Shown here piece after piece: positions 34,801-44,749 of a stretch of DNA of 64,000 nucleotides. Origin of the DNA: Strongyloides papillosus (taxonomy: Eukaryota > Nematoda > Chromadorea > Rhabditida > Strongyloididae); NCBI GenBank assembly GCA_005656395.1, contig SRSI01000021.1:62001-126000 (forward strand), given 5' to 3'. The position numbers were made by a program, and so were the translations under genes. The notes beneath the pieces were generated by a model. The model was not told where the DNA came from, did no database searches, and saw only the letters and a list, made by a program, of their open reading frames with translations. Position 1 is the stretch's first letter. Every line of letters starts with the position of its first letter.

Positions 34801-35536
34801 TGTCAGAGTATTTTCCTTTTCTAAATTTTTTTCCCATGGTCATTTCATTGAGCAACACACCCGCAACAAATATAAACTTTTTTGCTTCAGTTAAATCCAA
34901 ATTGACGATAAAACTTTCAAGGATACTGTTTACCAGATTCCATTGCCATTGATAAGGTTTGCAATAATATATCCTTTTTGGTAACTTTTTCTGTTTTAAC
35001 AGGATATTGAATCTTTCTAACCAATACTCTCTAATAACTTTATCATCATGTGGTAACTGATTGTCTTTAGGTACTCTTTTGTCATCACTATTTTCATCAC
35101 AATTGGTATCTTGCGTATCAATATATGATGATACATTTGATGAGTTGCTGGATTCATTTTGTGACTGGATCACTTCTTTCCTGTTTAGAGCTTCCTCTAC
35201 CCATAAAAATTTAGATGGATCCACTTCCGAAACTTTACCAGCAATATGTCTTATTCTTCTCCTCGTCTCGATAGAATTGTCGACAGTTGTCATCAAATTT
35301 AGCTTGTTAAATTTATTTAGTACCATCACCCAATCATATTTCCCATGCTTTTTTGAATTTTCAGCTAAAAATTTTAGTATTTCTGCATGTTCCTCCATTA
35401 GCGTAACTTTTGCATTTATTTTGTTAACCATTTTTGGCCAGTTTTTAATTGCAAAGGTCTCTTAGTATGAAATAACAGTAGAAAATACAGACGAAATAAA
35501 AAAGCGTCAGTCTTCCAGGTGATCAAAAAAGAGACT
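31819..35536 (-). mobile_element. Full-length RLE-type LINE inserted in tRNA-Gly
   Basis: This 3718-bp element lies antisense to the tRNA. Its limits are set by a 14-bp target duplication, TGGTGTAATGGTCA at 31805-31818 and the same with one G to A change at 35537-35550. It has a roughly 105-bp 5' UTR, one long ORF, a short 3' UTR and no poly(A); the sense 3' end reads ...CTAATAATAAAA. RLE-type LINEs (R2, R4, NeSL, CRE) are often site-specific, and the location in the tRNA fits that habit. Confidence 0.88.
31886..35431 (-). CDS. LINE protein: reverse transcriptase + restriction-like endonuclease
   Basis: A 1181-aa open frame without breaks. The N-terminal 75 residues could be a Myb-like DNA-binding helix bundle (KYDWVMVLNKFN); this is weak. 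RT motifs follow in order: KSPGPDKI, INYRPIS-type TNYRPISCC, YVDFSKAFDSL, RGVLQGDSMSPSLF, HLFFADDLKLYS (FADD at 612-615) and DPYKWLGIYQ, a pattern of the R4/NeSL/Dong group. Near residue 972 is a CRHC...H...C knuckle. At about 1050-1080 NPDMVIID...VFDFAVSF matches the PD-(D/E)xK endonuclease of R2-type elements. It nicks the target and primes reverse transcription there. The start is the first ATG after a stop. It appears intact and may be active. Confidence 0.88.
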   Translation of the reverse strand: MVNKINAKVTLMEEHAEILKFLAENSKKHGKYDWVMVLNKFNKLNLMTTVDNSIETRRRIRHIAGKVSEVDPSKFLWVEEALNRKEVIQSQNESSNSSNVSSYIDTQDTNCDENSDDKRVPKDNQLPHDDKVIREYWLERFNILLKQKKLPKRIYYCKPYQWQWNLVNSILESFIVNLDLTEAKKFIFVAGVLLNEMTMGKKFRKGKYSDKLKKKISENKSLLEKVTNNFDDPSLQTKLRKKFPKRKNFCKNDWTSFLSILINKQTSSLTYWLNKEKLSRIRTAFDAKPSLKSIQMLLNKNNRKNDLNMNEATNFYKNLYKEVEFDLENAKAKSKDFIEMYCSQVNGRELVPAFSISDIIARLSNWKSPGPDKIFGILYKKLPCAFDKLQSYIEKCIESSSIPSSDTKAIIYLLHKSGDSNSVTNYRPISCCNTSYKAVTAYLNEFIIAATAETVMNPNEQLANARNVWGTCVAHYRDSSLVLDKKFTANKAKNTLVSAYVDFSKAFDSLHQPFIKYLISSLSIPEKVKKLICGIIGSWKSKIFMEGRTGSEISIKRGVLQGDSMSPSLFCLCMSWITFELNKLDKITYNVGRSKPIGNVKNNNRVFNHLFFADDLKLYSSSGKSLELLFNKVCEIGSICGVKVNKSKCGKVASVQGKIKPECANNDELDPSTMDDIQIFDHESDPYKWLGIYQKVLDTAPENLERMKEKIICKVKQIWQSDLHIGQLVTCHNQIVPAIAEYVAVTMNNRWRETMRFIEDKVDQAIVNRLRDLGLIQKNTSTARLYLPTSLGGLNLLNVRYRCELTLTVSIIYNLMNVDTIPETCTHYHVSTLKGQRSCVTDLQQILAQYYNLKNDEVKVTPMFSSYKEGMNYVPLEIRLGKDCYKFSNVDDAKKMFKKHFKKVFIEQKSEKFSRNLEYGKWRLKCKDEVDSDWIRGGISIKHVRKLFAASEGQTITKCHWKFGSNEFVDRKCRHCGQAVETVYHILNRCEKFKKSLFVSRHNNMGIAILRRVLKKYGFSYVKGRKIYKNNNAEIFFDTPYPLLSQVVASNPDMVIIDKQRRKSYVFDFAVSFFPNMKQMESIKKVKYTWNGTVEVNNSNYQDIHKQPKSTNYASALEEETGYECMFIPVVFSSFGDCFRGTKDLLNKEFKIGKLASNRMWAHASKEVVLGSVRIIEHHLA

Positions 35537-35601
35537 TGGTGTAATAGTCAGCATGGCCGCCTTCCAAGCGGCCGATTCGGGTTCGATTCCCGATAAACGC
35601 A
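35537..35601 (+). pseudogene. tRNA-Gly(TCC), 3' part
   Basis: From the duplicated D-arm through anticodon loop CTTCCAA, T-arm GGGTTCGATTCCC and acceptor TAAACGC it is identical to the intact gene at 49491-49562 except for one base in the duplication. It lacks its 5' acceptor strand, so it cannot form a normal tRNA. A T5 terminator remains just downstream. Confidence 0.88.
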
Positions 35602-36846
35602 TCTACAAACTTTTTCCAAGTAAAATTGTGTATTTTGTTTTTTTAATTTATATTTTTTTAATTTTTTTATTAATATCAAATTGTTTTTATGTGACTTTTC
35701 TGTATATTAATATGTTATTTTATAAATTAAAACTTTTTTATATTTATTCTATTTTTATGTAAAAATTGTATTTAAAATAAATTCTTAGAGAACCTTAATT
35801 CTATCCCCTTTGCATCTTTGTCAGTATGGTCTTTCGTATAATGTTTTATAACAGCAAAATAACTAACTATATAATCAAATTGCTACAATTTGTTAATGAA
35901 TTATTACCAATAAATTGTTTATTATCAAATTTATAAATCTGTGATTTAGTGATCATTTATAAAATACTGTTTTCTGCAACAAAATTTATCTAGGAGATTT
36001 TTAAGATTCAAAAAATGAACACAATATATAAAGTTTTTGGTAATAAAAAAATTTTACTTGTGAAAAATAACTTATCTAAATTAACTTAATGTAATTTGGT
36101 CATTTTAAAATATTTTGTTTCTAAAAAACAATTGTTTTTCTAACTGAGAACTTTCTATCAGAAATAAAGTTTGACAATATCTTATTTGATCTTTCAATAG
36201 TAGATAAAATTGGTTTAAGTTATTTTCTAACTCCATACAACCTTTCATAGTAAGAATTTATAGTTAATTTGATGTCTTTTTACCAGCAGTAAAATAAAAT
36301 AAATAGTGTCAATTAAAAGAATGTGTAGTATGTCAATTATTATTGGAGATTCAATGATGTAGAAATCCAGATTTTAACGTGAAAAAATTATTTATCATTA
36401 TCAAAGTAAGAAGATTAAAAAGCTTTAATTAACTTTATTTGCTATCTCTAATATAGAGTAGTAAAGAAAAAATCAAAATGTCATTTGTTGTTGACAATTT
36501 CTCAGTTACATAAAAATCTGGAACTCAATCAATTCTGATTGGCAATCAAATTTCGAAATAATTGTAGGTATAAAATGCAGCCAAATACTTCTTTATTTTT
36601 AATAAAAATATCTACAAATTTTATTTATAAAGCAATTATATAGTTTGTTGACAAATTTGAACTTACCGTTTTTAAATGATTCTCAAGTCGTTTATGTACC
36701 AAATTTTTTATATATTAACAAATGTTTAGAAAAAAATAATTATTATTTACACTTATTAGATACTTATGTATTAAAATACTTCAAAAAAATGCAAAGAAAA
36801 AATTTGAAAATTTCGAGCTTGAAAATATCTCAGGTGGTGTCTGGTA
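35602..36846. other. Non-coding; start is part of a duplication
   Basis: 35602-36070 is a diverged copy of 49563-50040, for example tttttagagaat-type and ttattaccaataaattgttta blocks. Beyond 36070 no gene or repeat can be supported. Confidence 0.4.
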
Positions 36847-36918
36847 TCTCTGGTAGTATAGTGGTGAGTATCCGCGCCTGTCACGTGCGAGACCGGGGTT
36901 CGATTCCCCGCCAGAGAG
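36847..36918 (+). tRNA. tRNA-Asp(GTC)
   Basis: The acceptor TCTCTGG/CCAGAGA is perfect. The D-arm is TAGTATAGTGGTGAGTA and the anticodon loop CTGTCAC gives GTC. The T-arm GGGGTTCGATTCCCC is a good B box. A discriminator G and a TCTCTTTTT terminator follow. It looks functional. Confidence 0.95.
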
Positions 36919-37464
36919 TCTCTTTTTACTTTGGTACCCATAAAATACAGTTTGAAACATTTTAAATATTAATTTCTTAATTATTTTACTTGTACAAAAT
37001 ATAGTCAAAAAGGCACTTTTTTATATTTTAAGTATCGTTTTTTTGTTTATTAATGATATTTTTCTTATTTTATATTAAAAAATAAAAAAATATATAGTAT
37101 AAGACCCAAAAAATACCATAAAATGTTATGTACCTTCATAGTATAATTTTAGCTTTTCATATAAAAATTAACGTTTGTATTATTCTTTTATTGTTATGTA
37201 AAGTGATTTCCTTTTAAAAAGACATTTTAAACATGTTAAAAATTATTTTCAACCATAAAATGTACCATATATTAAATATTGATAATCACCTGTTTCGATT
37301 TTCAAACATAAATATCTTCGTATAACTACACTCTTTCTTTGAATCTTTCAAAATTCTTTTTCTATTTCTTATCTCATTTGATAAATTATTCACAATTCAC
37401 TTTTTAATCTATAAACATTTCTTTTATGTTAGATATGACACGTCAATGTCATCATAAAATTAGA

Positions 37465-37657
37465 ATATAAAAGAACATTGACAGAGCTTGTCAATCACTT
37501 ATTCTACTTACTAACTTCGGTAAAATAACTAGTTAACAAGCTCTAGTATTAAATAAAATTCTTTCTTTAAAATGATCTCCAGAAGCATGAATAGTAATGA
37601 GGAGAATGTCGGAGCTAATGTACGTTTCCGTATCCTTAACATTTTAAAATATTTATA
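37465..37657 (+). promoter_or_regulatory. Possible promoter and first exon
   Basis: A TATAAAAG box at 37467 is followed about 100 bp later by ATG (37571) and a short frame MISRSMNSNEENVGAN, ending at a consensus-like donor GTACGT. No downstream exon could be identified, so this is only suggestive. Confidence 0.2.
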
Positions 37658-37659
37658 AA

Positions 37660-38465
37660 ATCAAAATTGTAATGATAAACTATTTAAATTTTGTAATCAA
37701 GGTTGTATTATTCTAAAAAGTTCGAACAAAAGCATTTTTTTGTTGAAAACACACTATTTTTGCTTTAAAAAATATTTATATTAATGTAATTTCTAATGAT
37801 ATCTTATTAATTTTTTATCTCACAAACAACTGTAGTTTCATTAGAAACTTGTAATTTCTTAAGAGTCTATAAAAAATTTCCTAATGAAATTAATGCCATA
37901 ATCAAATTATCATTGTTTTATTTAATATGGAAATTAAAATTATGAATTTTGTATAACAAAAATTATCAGTGTAAATTCAAAACTTTTACACAACAAGAAA
38001 GAATTTAATTGACGGTTTCAAGTAATTCAATATTTTATGGTGGAATCTTTCAATTTTACAGACTAAAATTTGTTCCATAAAAACATTCAAATGTGTTAAA
38101 TATGATTTAAAATTGCATTTAAAATGTAACCTCTGTATATTATTACTAGAAACCATTTCTGGCTTCATTTCAAAATTTTAAGAACTGAAAAATCAACTTC
38201 AGAAATCAGTAATTACCTCTAATGGGATTTTAAAAAGCAATGACTTCATACTAATACTAACCCACATCTTTTTCATAACATTCACATACAATTTTATGTC
38301 AGTTAATACACAGTAAATACATTTATATGTTTATAAGATCGATGTTTTAGTGAAAATGCCGATAAAACAACTATATTATAAATAATAACAACATTTTGGC
38401 GTTCTTAAATATTACAATTTACGAAATTTATTTCACTCTTTAAAAAGTAGATCTACATAAAAAAT
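37660..38465. other. No recognisable feature
   Basis: AT-rich sequence without a supportable gene or repeat. Confidence 0.3.
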
Positions 38466-38469
38466 AAAA

Positions 38470-38720
38470 AAGAACACAAATTAATGAAAAATATATTTAC
38501 AATTTCTCACCTAATAAAAATTAAATTTTTTTTTGACTTGTGACTAATTTTACTGTTAACATTTTGCTTATGAAGACTAGAACAATAACTACAACTTTAT
38601 TAAAATAAGTTGTTATTTTTGAATGATTTTATTTTTATCTTAAAACATAAATTGTTTTCCACAAGACATTCTAAATTACAGGATTGAATCTTATTTGTTT
38701 GTAAATTTATTAGTGGTTTC
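38470..38720 (-). repeat. R repeat fragment
   Basis: It contains cacctaataaaaatt, tgactaattttac and ttgttttccacaagacatt, matching the inverted right end of R seen at 5089-5320 and 1-265. Confidence 0.5.
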
Positions 38721-38916
38721 ATAAAAAGCATTTATTAACATATCATGTTATCTTTGTTAAAAAGATTTCAATAGTTGAAGTTCTTAATAGATACAATTTT
38801 TTGTGAAATTATAATCATCAAATAGTTAAACTTTTTTTGTACTATCTTTAAAAATTAAACTTATAAAAGTTATAATAACATTATATTTTTTTGGGACCCA
38901 CCACTTTTGCTGAATG

Positions 38917-39344
38917 TTCAGGCAAAACATACATATAAAAAAGAACTATTGTTCAAATAGTGTCGCTTTTTTTTTAAAAAAAATATTTTAAAATGAGAAT
39001 TAATTGTTTTTTTAATAAGCAATCAAATATATATTCTTTAAAACATATTAAATATAAAAACTATGGTAAAATTCACTAAAAAAATTTTTTTTTCAAATTT
39101 TGTGTCCCCTTCCCCATTTTCTATATGAGGTAAATAATGACGGCAGTGCCAAACAAGTGGTGCATTGCACTATCTTTACCAGAAAATAAACAAGACTATT
39201 GTAATTTCCTTGAAAATTATATAAAATGCATTTTCCTAATAATCGTTAACATTTTCGTGTCGAGTAAAATGCTTCATTATTTCAGAAATCATTCTGAAAA
39301 GGCTTTTATTTATGTACGTTTTGCCTGAACGTTCAGGCAGAATT
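38917..39344. mobile_element. Small inverted-repeat element
   Basis: Inverted ends of about 27 bp (TGAATGTTCAGGCAAAACAT and its counterpart ATGTACGTTTTGCCTGAACG...) bound about 430 bp. The right end overlaps a perfect palindrome GCCTGAACGTTCAGGC. Inside lies a copy of the CTATATGAGGT...GGCAGTGCC motif (39121-39150). No target duplication was found. Confidence 0.4.
39121..39165 (+). other. CTATATGAGGT...GGCAGTGC motif
   Basis: CTATATGAGGTAAATAATGA precedes CGGCAGTGCC, followed by GTGGTGCATTGCAC. The same bipartite motif occurs at 600-639(-), 10000-10040(-), 47948-47980(+), 54302-54331(-) and 62780-62827(+), and in shorter form in the 20-24 kb array. Function unknown. Confidence 0.5.
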
Positions 39345-39349
39345 ACAGT

Positions 39350-40830
39350 TTGCGTTTTTTTTCATGGTTAGTATATATCTTTAAAGTATTTAAATTTATA
39401 TAGTTAAATAATCATTGCGTTTCATCAATACTGTTATAAAATTTTTAAATTTCTGAATCTATTGTTGTTGGTAAAAAGTTTAAAGAATGATTTTTGTTAG
39501 GAACACAAACAACTTTACACGAAATTGACTTTTAATAATATATTTCATAATACATTATAGAAAACAAATTAGTTCTTATATGAGAATAATAAAATATTAA
39601 GATTAAAAAAGTTACATTACTTCAAATTGTCAAACATATATTTCTATTGTCGCTCTTTGATATTTTTATGATTAGAATAACATTTAGTTTTTTACGTAGG
39701 TGTAGCATTATATTTAATGTAAAATTGTTCTATTTTTATGTGTTTATTCAAATTAATACAATAATAAAAGCATGGTTTTTTTTCCAAGAACTGGTAAATT
39801 TTTTAAAACATATAGTAAATATACAATACAAATTTCTGTAGTAGAGATTAAATTCATTCAAATATCTTACATGATTGTTTTAGTTCAAATCTAAATTTAA
39901 ACTTTTCAAATCTATCTTTGTATAAAGCCTTATTAATAAAAAAAAATTTGTTAACTTAATGCACCAATCGACTGTCATATTTCTAATTGATTGATTTTAC
40001 ATTTTCGATTCATCCTCATTACAATTATTTTTCTCTTAAAATAATGCTTTAAATTATTATTAAACCTTTCATTTTCAATATTCGCAAATTTTATAGGAAG
40101 AACTAAATTTTAACAACTTCCTAAAAAATGTTTAAAGATTCATTTATAACATATCTAAAATTAAAAAATTTATTGGAATTAAAATTATCTTTCAGAGCAG
40201 TGTTTTAAATTAAAATTGGAATATTGATTTTTCATTTCTACTAATTCCATAGTAGAATAAATTAAAAGTTAATCAAAATAGATTCATAAAAGACTTTTTT
40301 AAATGTAAATTAGTATTTGTGGTCTAAAATCATAAAAAATCAATATCTTAAAACTTCTATTAAATAACTGATAATAATTATAAAAACTTTTGCTAAAATG
40401 AAAACTAAATCTCTTGTCCCATTAGAGATAACGAATCACAGAAAAAGTAGAAAGTAAATTTTATATGATTGAAAAAAATATTTTAAAATGTCTTTTTATT
40501 TAGAAAATTTAGGCTGGGAATGAAAAATTTATAAGATCAAAACAATTCTTCCAAATTAAACTAGCAAAAAATTTTTTTAAAATCGTAATTAATCTTGTTA
40601 CACTTTCTATAAATATTGATTATTATTATAATTCTTCCACTTAAAATATTAGTACCATAAGATGTCATGGCACTACATATTTATTTTATGTTACTCCAAA
40701 ACCACACATTTTTTTATAGTAGAAAGTTGATAAATTTTATTAAAACAATCTAACAAATTTATTTATTTTTTAAAAAAAATATATCAAAGTTAATAATAAA
40801 TTATTTTAATTTTTGGTAAAATAAATATTT
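39350..40830. other. No recognisable feature
   Basis: AT-rich; the only short open frame is low-complexity. It includes the upstream region of the gene at 40881. Confidence 0.3.
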
Positions 40831-40835
40831 TAAAG

Positions 40836-40843
40836 GTATAAAA
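40836..40843 (+). promoter_or_regulatory. TATA box of the secreted-protein gene
   Basis: TATAAAAA lies about 42 bp upstream of the ATG at 40881. It is a plausible core promoter placing transcription start just before the ATG. Confidence 0.4.
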
Positions 40844-40880
40844 AAGTAGTAATTTTTCATTATAACGTACTATTTCAATT

Positions 40881-41213
40881 ATGAAAAGTGTTAAATTAAT
40901 TATTGTATTTATATTACTCATTAATATATTATTAACTGAATCTTTTGAAAGCAAAAATGATTTAGTTTCTAATAACATTGAAAGCATTGATAATTTACAA
41001 CAGCCAGCTATTTTAAATGATGAAGAAGATATAAACTCTATTGAAAAAAGACAAAGTAGATCGAGAAAAAGTAGAGCAAAAAAAAGAAAAAGCAAACAAA
41101 GAAGAATAAATCAATTTATACAAACATTAACACAATTGCAATCACAAATAGCCTCTATAGCTACAAGATTGGACAGTTTAACAACAACGGCAAGACCTAA
41201 TGGAAGACGTTGA
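40881..41213 (+). CDS. Small secreted basic protein (possible peptide precursor)
   Basis: A 110-aa single-exon frame. Residues 1-20 form a clear signal peptide (MKSVKLIIVFILLINILLTE). An acidic segment follows to about residue 55, then a dibasic EKRQ site, then a strongly basic stretch (SRSRKSRAKKRKSKQRR) and a Gln/Thr-rich C-terminal part. The last residues are PNGRR; Gly followed by two Arg at the very end is the form of an amidation signal. A TATA box lies upstream and AATAAA directly after the stop. The function is unknown: a secreted peptide or a nucleic-acid-binding basic protein are both conceivable. The composition and promoter/poly(A) context make it a likely real gene. Confidence 0.6.
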   Translation: MKSVKLIIVFILLINILLTESFESKNDLVSNNIESIDNLQQPAILNDEEDINSIEKRQSRSRKSRAKKRKSKQRRINQFIQTLTQLQSQIASIATRLDSLTTTARPNGRR

Positions 41214-41215
41214 GA

Positions 41216-41221
41216 ATAAAA
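41216..41221 (+). terminator. Poly(A) signal AATAAA
   Basis: AATAAA begins within a few bases of the TGA stop of the 40881 frame, implying a very short 3' UTR. Confidence 0.4.
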
Positions 41222-41224
41222 TAT

Positions 41225-42815
41225 TCAAACTAAAAAACTCTTTTCAAATATTTTTTTATTTTTCTACAAAATATAAAATATTTTTTGTTTTTAAACTGAC
41301 AAAAATTCTGCAGATAATTTATAATATGTTTTTGTCATTAAAAACATTTTGTTTTGAAAAAGTGTAAATCTTTTAGTTTATTAGAACACAATTGTTAATT
41401 ACATCTATAATATATTTTTTATTTTTATATAGATTTATGTCCATTTGAAAATAAACTTTTATAAAAAATTCATATATGTTTTTTTTATCAAAATATTTTA
41501 TATGTTGATTTTTATAAGATTTTAAAAAACGATTTAAAAGAATTAAATTGTTAAAAATTATATCAATATGGTTAATAATTATAAAATATCTACCATTTAA
41601 AGTAAAAATAACAAAGAAGTGCCACAAATAAAAACATTCAAACCACTTCACTACGTTAAAAAACAAATCTGTATTCTTTTTTGTGTATAATCATACATTT
41701 ATAGAATTACAATTTTACAAAACGTTTAAATATTTGTTAATAAAAGTTATTTAAAAATTCTAAACATTTATCATAAAACTTTTATTTAACTTTTAAAATT
41801 TGCATTTACATGTTAATATATAGATTGTCTCAGTAGTTTTGTCGTTTTTTAATCACATTTTTTTAATGATTTAAAAGGAGACGATTTTATTAAAAATTTT
41901 ATTTTATAAATACAATAAAAATAGATATAAGCTATAATATAATTCAGTAATGTTCAAGTTAATGGTTATCACTGCACATATTTATCAATTGAAAAATATG
42001 ATTATTAGTGTATAAGAATAAGCTATTATTGTAATTAGATAAAATCACTTCTATAAATTATATTTGTATAATTACAAATTATCATATAATCTATACTTAA
42101 CTTTTTTGTTAAAAAGTGAATGTAATTATCCATTATTTTAGATACCGTGTCTTCTAAGAGTTTTACTAAGATATAATGAACTGAAGCTTAAAAAATTTAT
42201 GTCGAACATTGAAAAGATATATTAAATGTTAAAACGATTTAGTAATTGTTTTCAAAATGTCGAGATGCAGAAATGAAACATGTATTTGTAGAATTTCCGC
42301 TTCTAATGAAGACTTTTTAAATTATATTACTTGAAAACTACTTTTAATAACCTATTATATAATATGTTTTCAAAAGTGAACAAGAAAAAATGGAGTACTA
42401 GTAACGTATTTTATAATATATTATAAAAACAAGTTAGACTTTAAAATTAGCATGATATTATACAAAATATTAAAATTCAACAACAATTTACATTGTTTCG
42501 AAATATCGAACATATATATTATTGTAAAATAAAAGAAACACTTTATGGTAAAACCTAATGTTGTTCTTCGTTTTAAACATTTTTTTGTCGTTTGATATTT
42601 TTTTATAGGTAGAGCTTTTTATTACATTTACTAAGAATTGTTAAAATTTGTCTCATTTTTCTTTTGTATATATCATATTAAAAAAATTCTACACTAATTT
42701 AATATCATTAAATACGTTTTAATAAAATTTTAAATGTAGTTTGTATTAGTAGTGTTCATAGTAAAATAACATTTTTAATAATTATGTAAAAAATAATTAT
42801 AACGTTTTATGCTCA
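41225..42815. other. No recognisable feature
   Basis: AT-rich; a 97-codon minus-strand open frame at 41373-41666 is low-complexity and not convincing. Confidence 0.3.
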
Positions 42816-42816
42816 T

Positions 42817-43370
42817 ATTCGGCTGAAATACACCGAATTCCGTCCGGTCTTTAAAGTAAATTAGTCGGAAGACATTTTAATACTTGTATGGGAAACTTTC
42901 TGGAAACTGTTAGTGATGTAAGCCTTTTTTTAAAGACTTTTATATCTACTCACTAACGTATGTATGCAACGGCAAACGCTTTCTTAACTATATTTGACCC
43001 TCTAGATTTCAGAATTTGATTCTGAAAATTTGCATGTATATAGATTCCAACACGCTCGACCGGAATCTAAAATAAAAATTTCAAAAATGTTTCTCCATCA
43101 TGGAGAAAAATGAAGCCAAAGTGCCAAAAATGGTGCAAATTTTGGATTAATGGACGCGCCGCGTTTTAACAAAATATATCACACACTAATTACTCAGCAA
43201 ATGAACGCGCCGTGTTTTAACGAAATATATCACACAAATCAGTATATGTGTGTAAAAATTTGATCTTGACCATCCCAACTAAAATAAGAAGTGCCAAACC
43301 GAGGTTAAATAAAATATTTACTAACGAATAGTCGGTTTCATCGTGCGCTGTGCGGCATCCAAGCTCCAAT
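42817..43370. repeat. Diverged repeat with a 51-bp tandem duplication
   Basis: 42817-42930 is paralogous to 45425-45540 (ttccgnnnn..aagtnaat...gacataagcctttttt). At 43149-43250 a 51-bp unit containing GACGCGCCGCGTTTTAAC and atatatcacaca is repeated twice with few differences. It is unusually GC-rich for this window. No gene. Confidence 0.45.
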
Positions 43371-43724
43371 GAAGTACTTCATGAGACTTCAGACTTCACG
43401 ATGAATGTTCTGAAGTTAATTTTTAGAGGATTTTCTTTGGGAAATTGAAATTAAGATGAATCTAAGAGTGAAGGTTTCTGTGGCATTTTTTTTACTTTAG
43501 AGTTATGGGTCGCATTTTTTTCTTATATAAATCTACTTTTTTTAAAATATGAGATGTCGAAAATTTTTTTTAAAAATAGAAATTTACTTAAGAGATTTAG
43601 AAATTATTAAATAACATAGTTGAAAAGATGCATCTTTAAACAACTAATTTAGCAATTTATATTATTAACATTGATAATTACAAAGTTTTTAGATTATTAC
43701 ACTTATTTGTAACGAAAAATAATG

Positions 43725-44747
43725 AAAATAAATAACCACATCAAAAACCTAGGTTTTTGTATTCTAAAGACTTTTATATCTTAATATATTATACGCGCAC
43801 TTAAATGAAAAAAATAAATTTTGCGTACTAAAAAGGATGAAAATAAATTTTGATTCCTATAATATCACTCATCTGTATAAAAGTAGCGTCGTCTAGTAAT
43901 TTAGATTGTATCGATGACTACTAGAAAATTATAAATACATATAATATAATATTCCATGTAATTGGAAATGCAAATGTAAAATCAACTTAATCATTAATTT
44001 AACAATAGAAATTAAATATTACATGAAATTATATATCATAAGAAACGTGTACGATATCCTTTTAATGTTAATAATGATAAAAATATTGTTTGATGACTCT
44101 ATTTTATTAAAATAGGACATTCTCATTGTTGTTGCAAATATATTAAAATCCACTTTCTACTCCAACAATAGAACACATATTCGGCATCCTTAAAAAAATA
44201 ATAATTACACAACTTTGATTTAATAAAACTTTTATGTAAACATATACTATGATATATTCTATGTAATCAGAAACCAAACTGTTAAATGTAAATTCTACTT
44301 ATCAGTGATTTTTTGCAAATGAAAATAAGTAATACATGAAATTATATATCATAATAAATTTTCACAATATCCATTTACTGCTAATAAGGATAAAATTGTT
44401 GTTTAATTATTATATTTTATTAACATAATACACTCTTAATATTGTTACAAATATATTAAAATTCGTTTTCTTTTCCAACAATAGAAAACATAATCGTTAC
44501 CATTAAGAAAAACTAAAAAATCAAATGAAAATTGCACAGCTTCGATTTAATAATAAACGATAATAATCTAAGTCACTAGACGACGCTACTTTTATACAGA
44601 TGAGTGATATTATAGGAATCAAAATTTATTTTCATCCTTTTTAGTACGCAAAATTTATTTTTTTCATTTAAGTGCGCGTATAATATATTAAGATATAAAA
44701 GTCTTTAGAATACAAAAACCTAGGTTTTTGATGTGGTTATTTATTTT
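43725..44747. mobile_element. Long-TIR foldback element, copy 1
   Basis: The ends are inverted repeats of about 180 bp with few differences. They start AAATAACCACATC, include the palindrome AAAAACCTAGGTTTTT, and reach the gtagcgtcgtctag block (43885 and 44575). Each arm contains TATAAAAG pointing inward. The interior consists of two diverged units of about 300 bp (43955-44190 and 44260-44520). No protein. A second copy lies inverted at 62871-63945. Confidence 0.85.
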
Positions 44748-44749
44748 TA

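Noticed and set aside
41373..41666. 97-codon minus-strand frame
   Set aside because: Low-complexity Ile/Asn/Lys/Phe composition, no start context, no motif.
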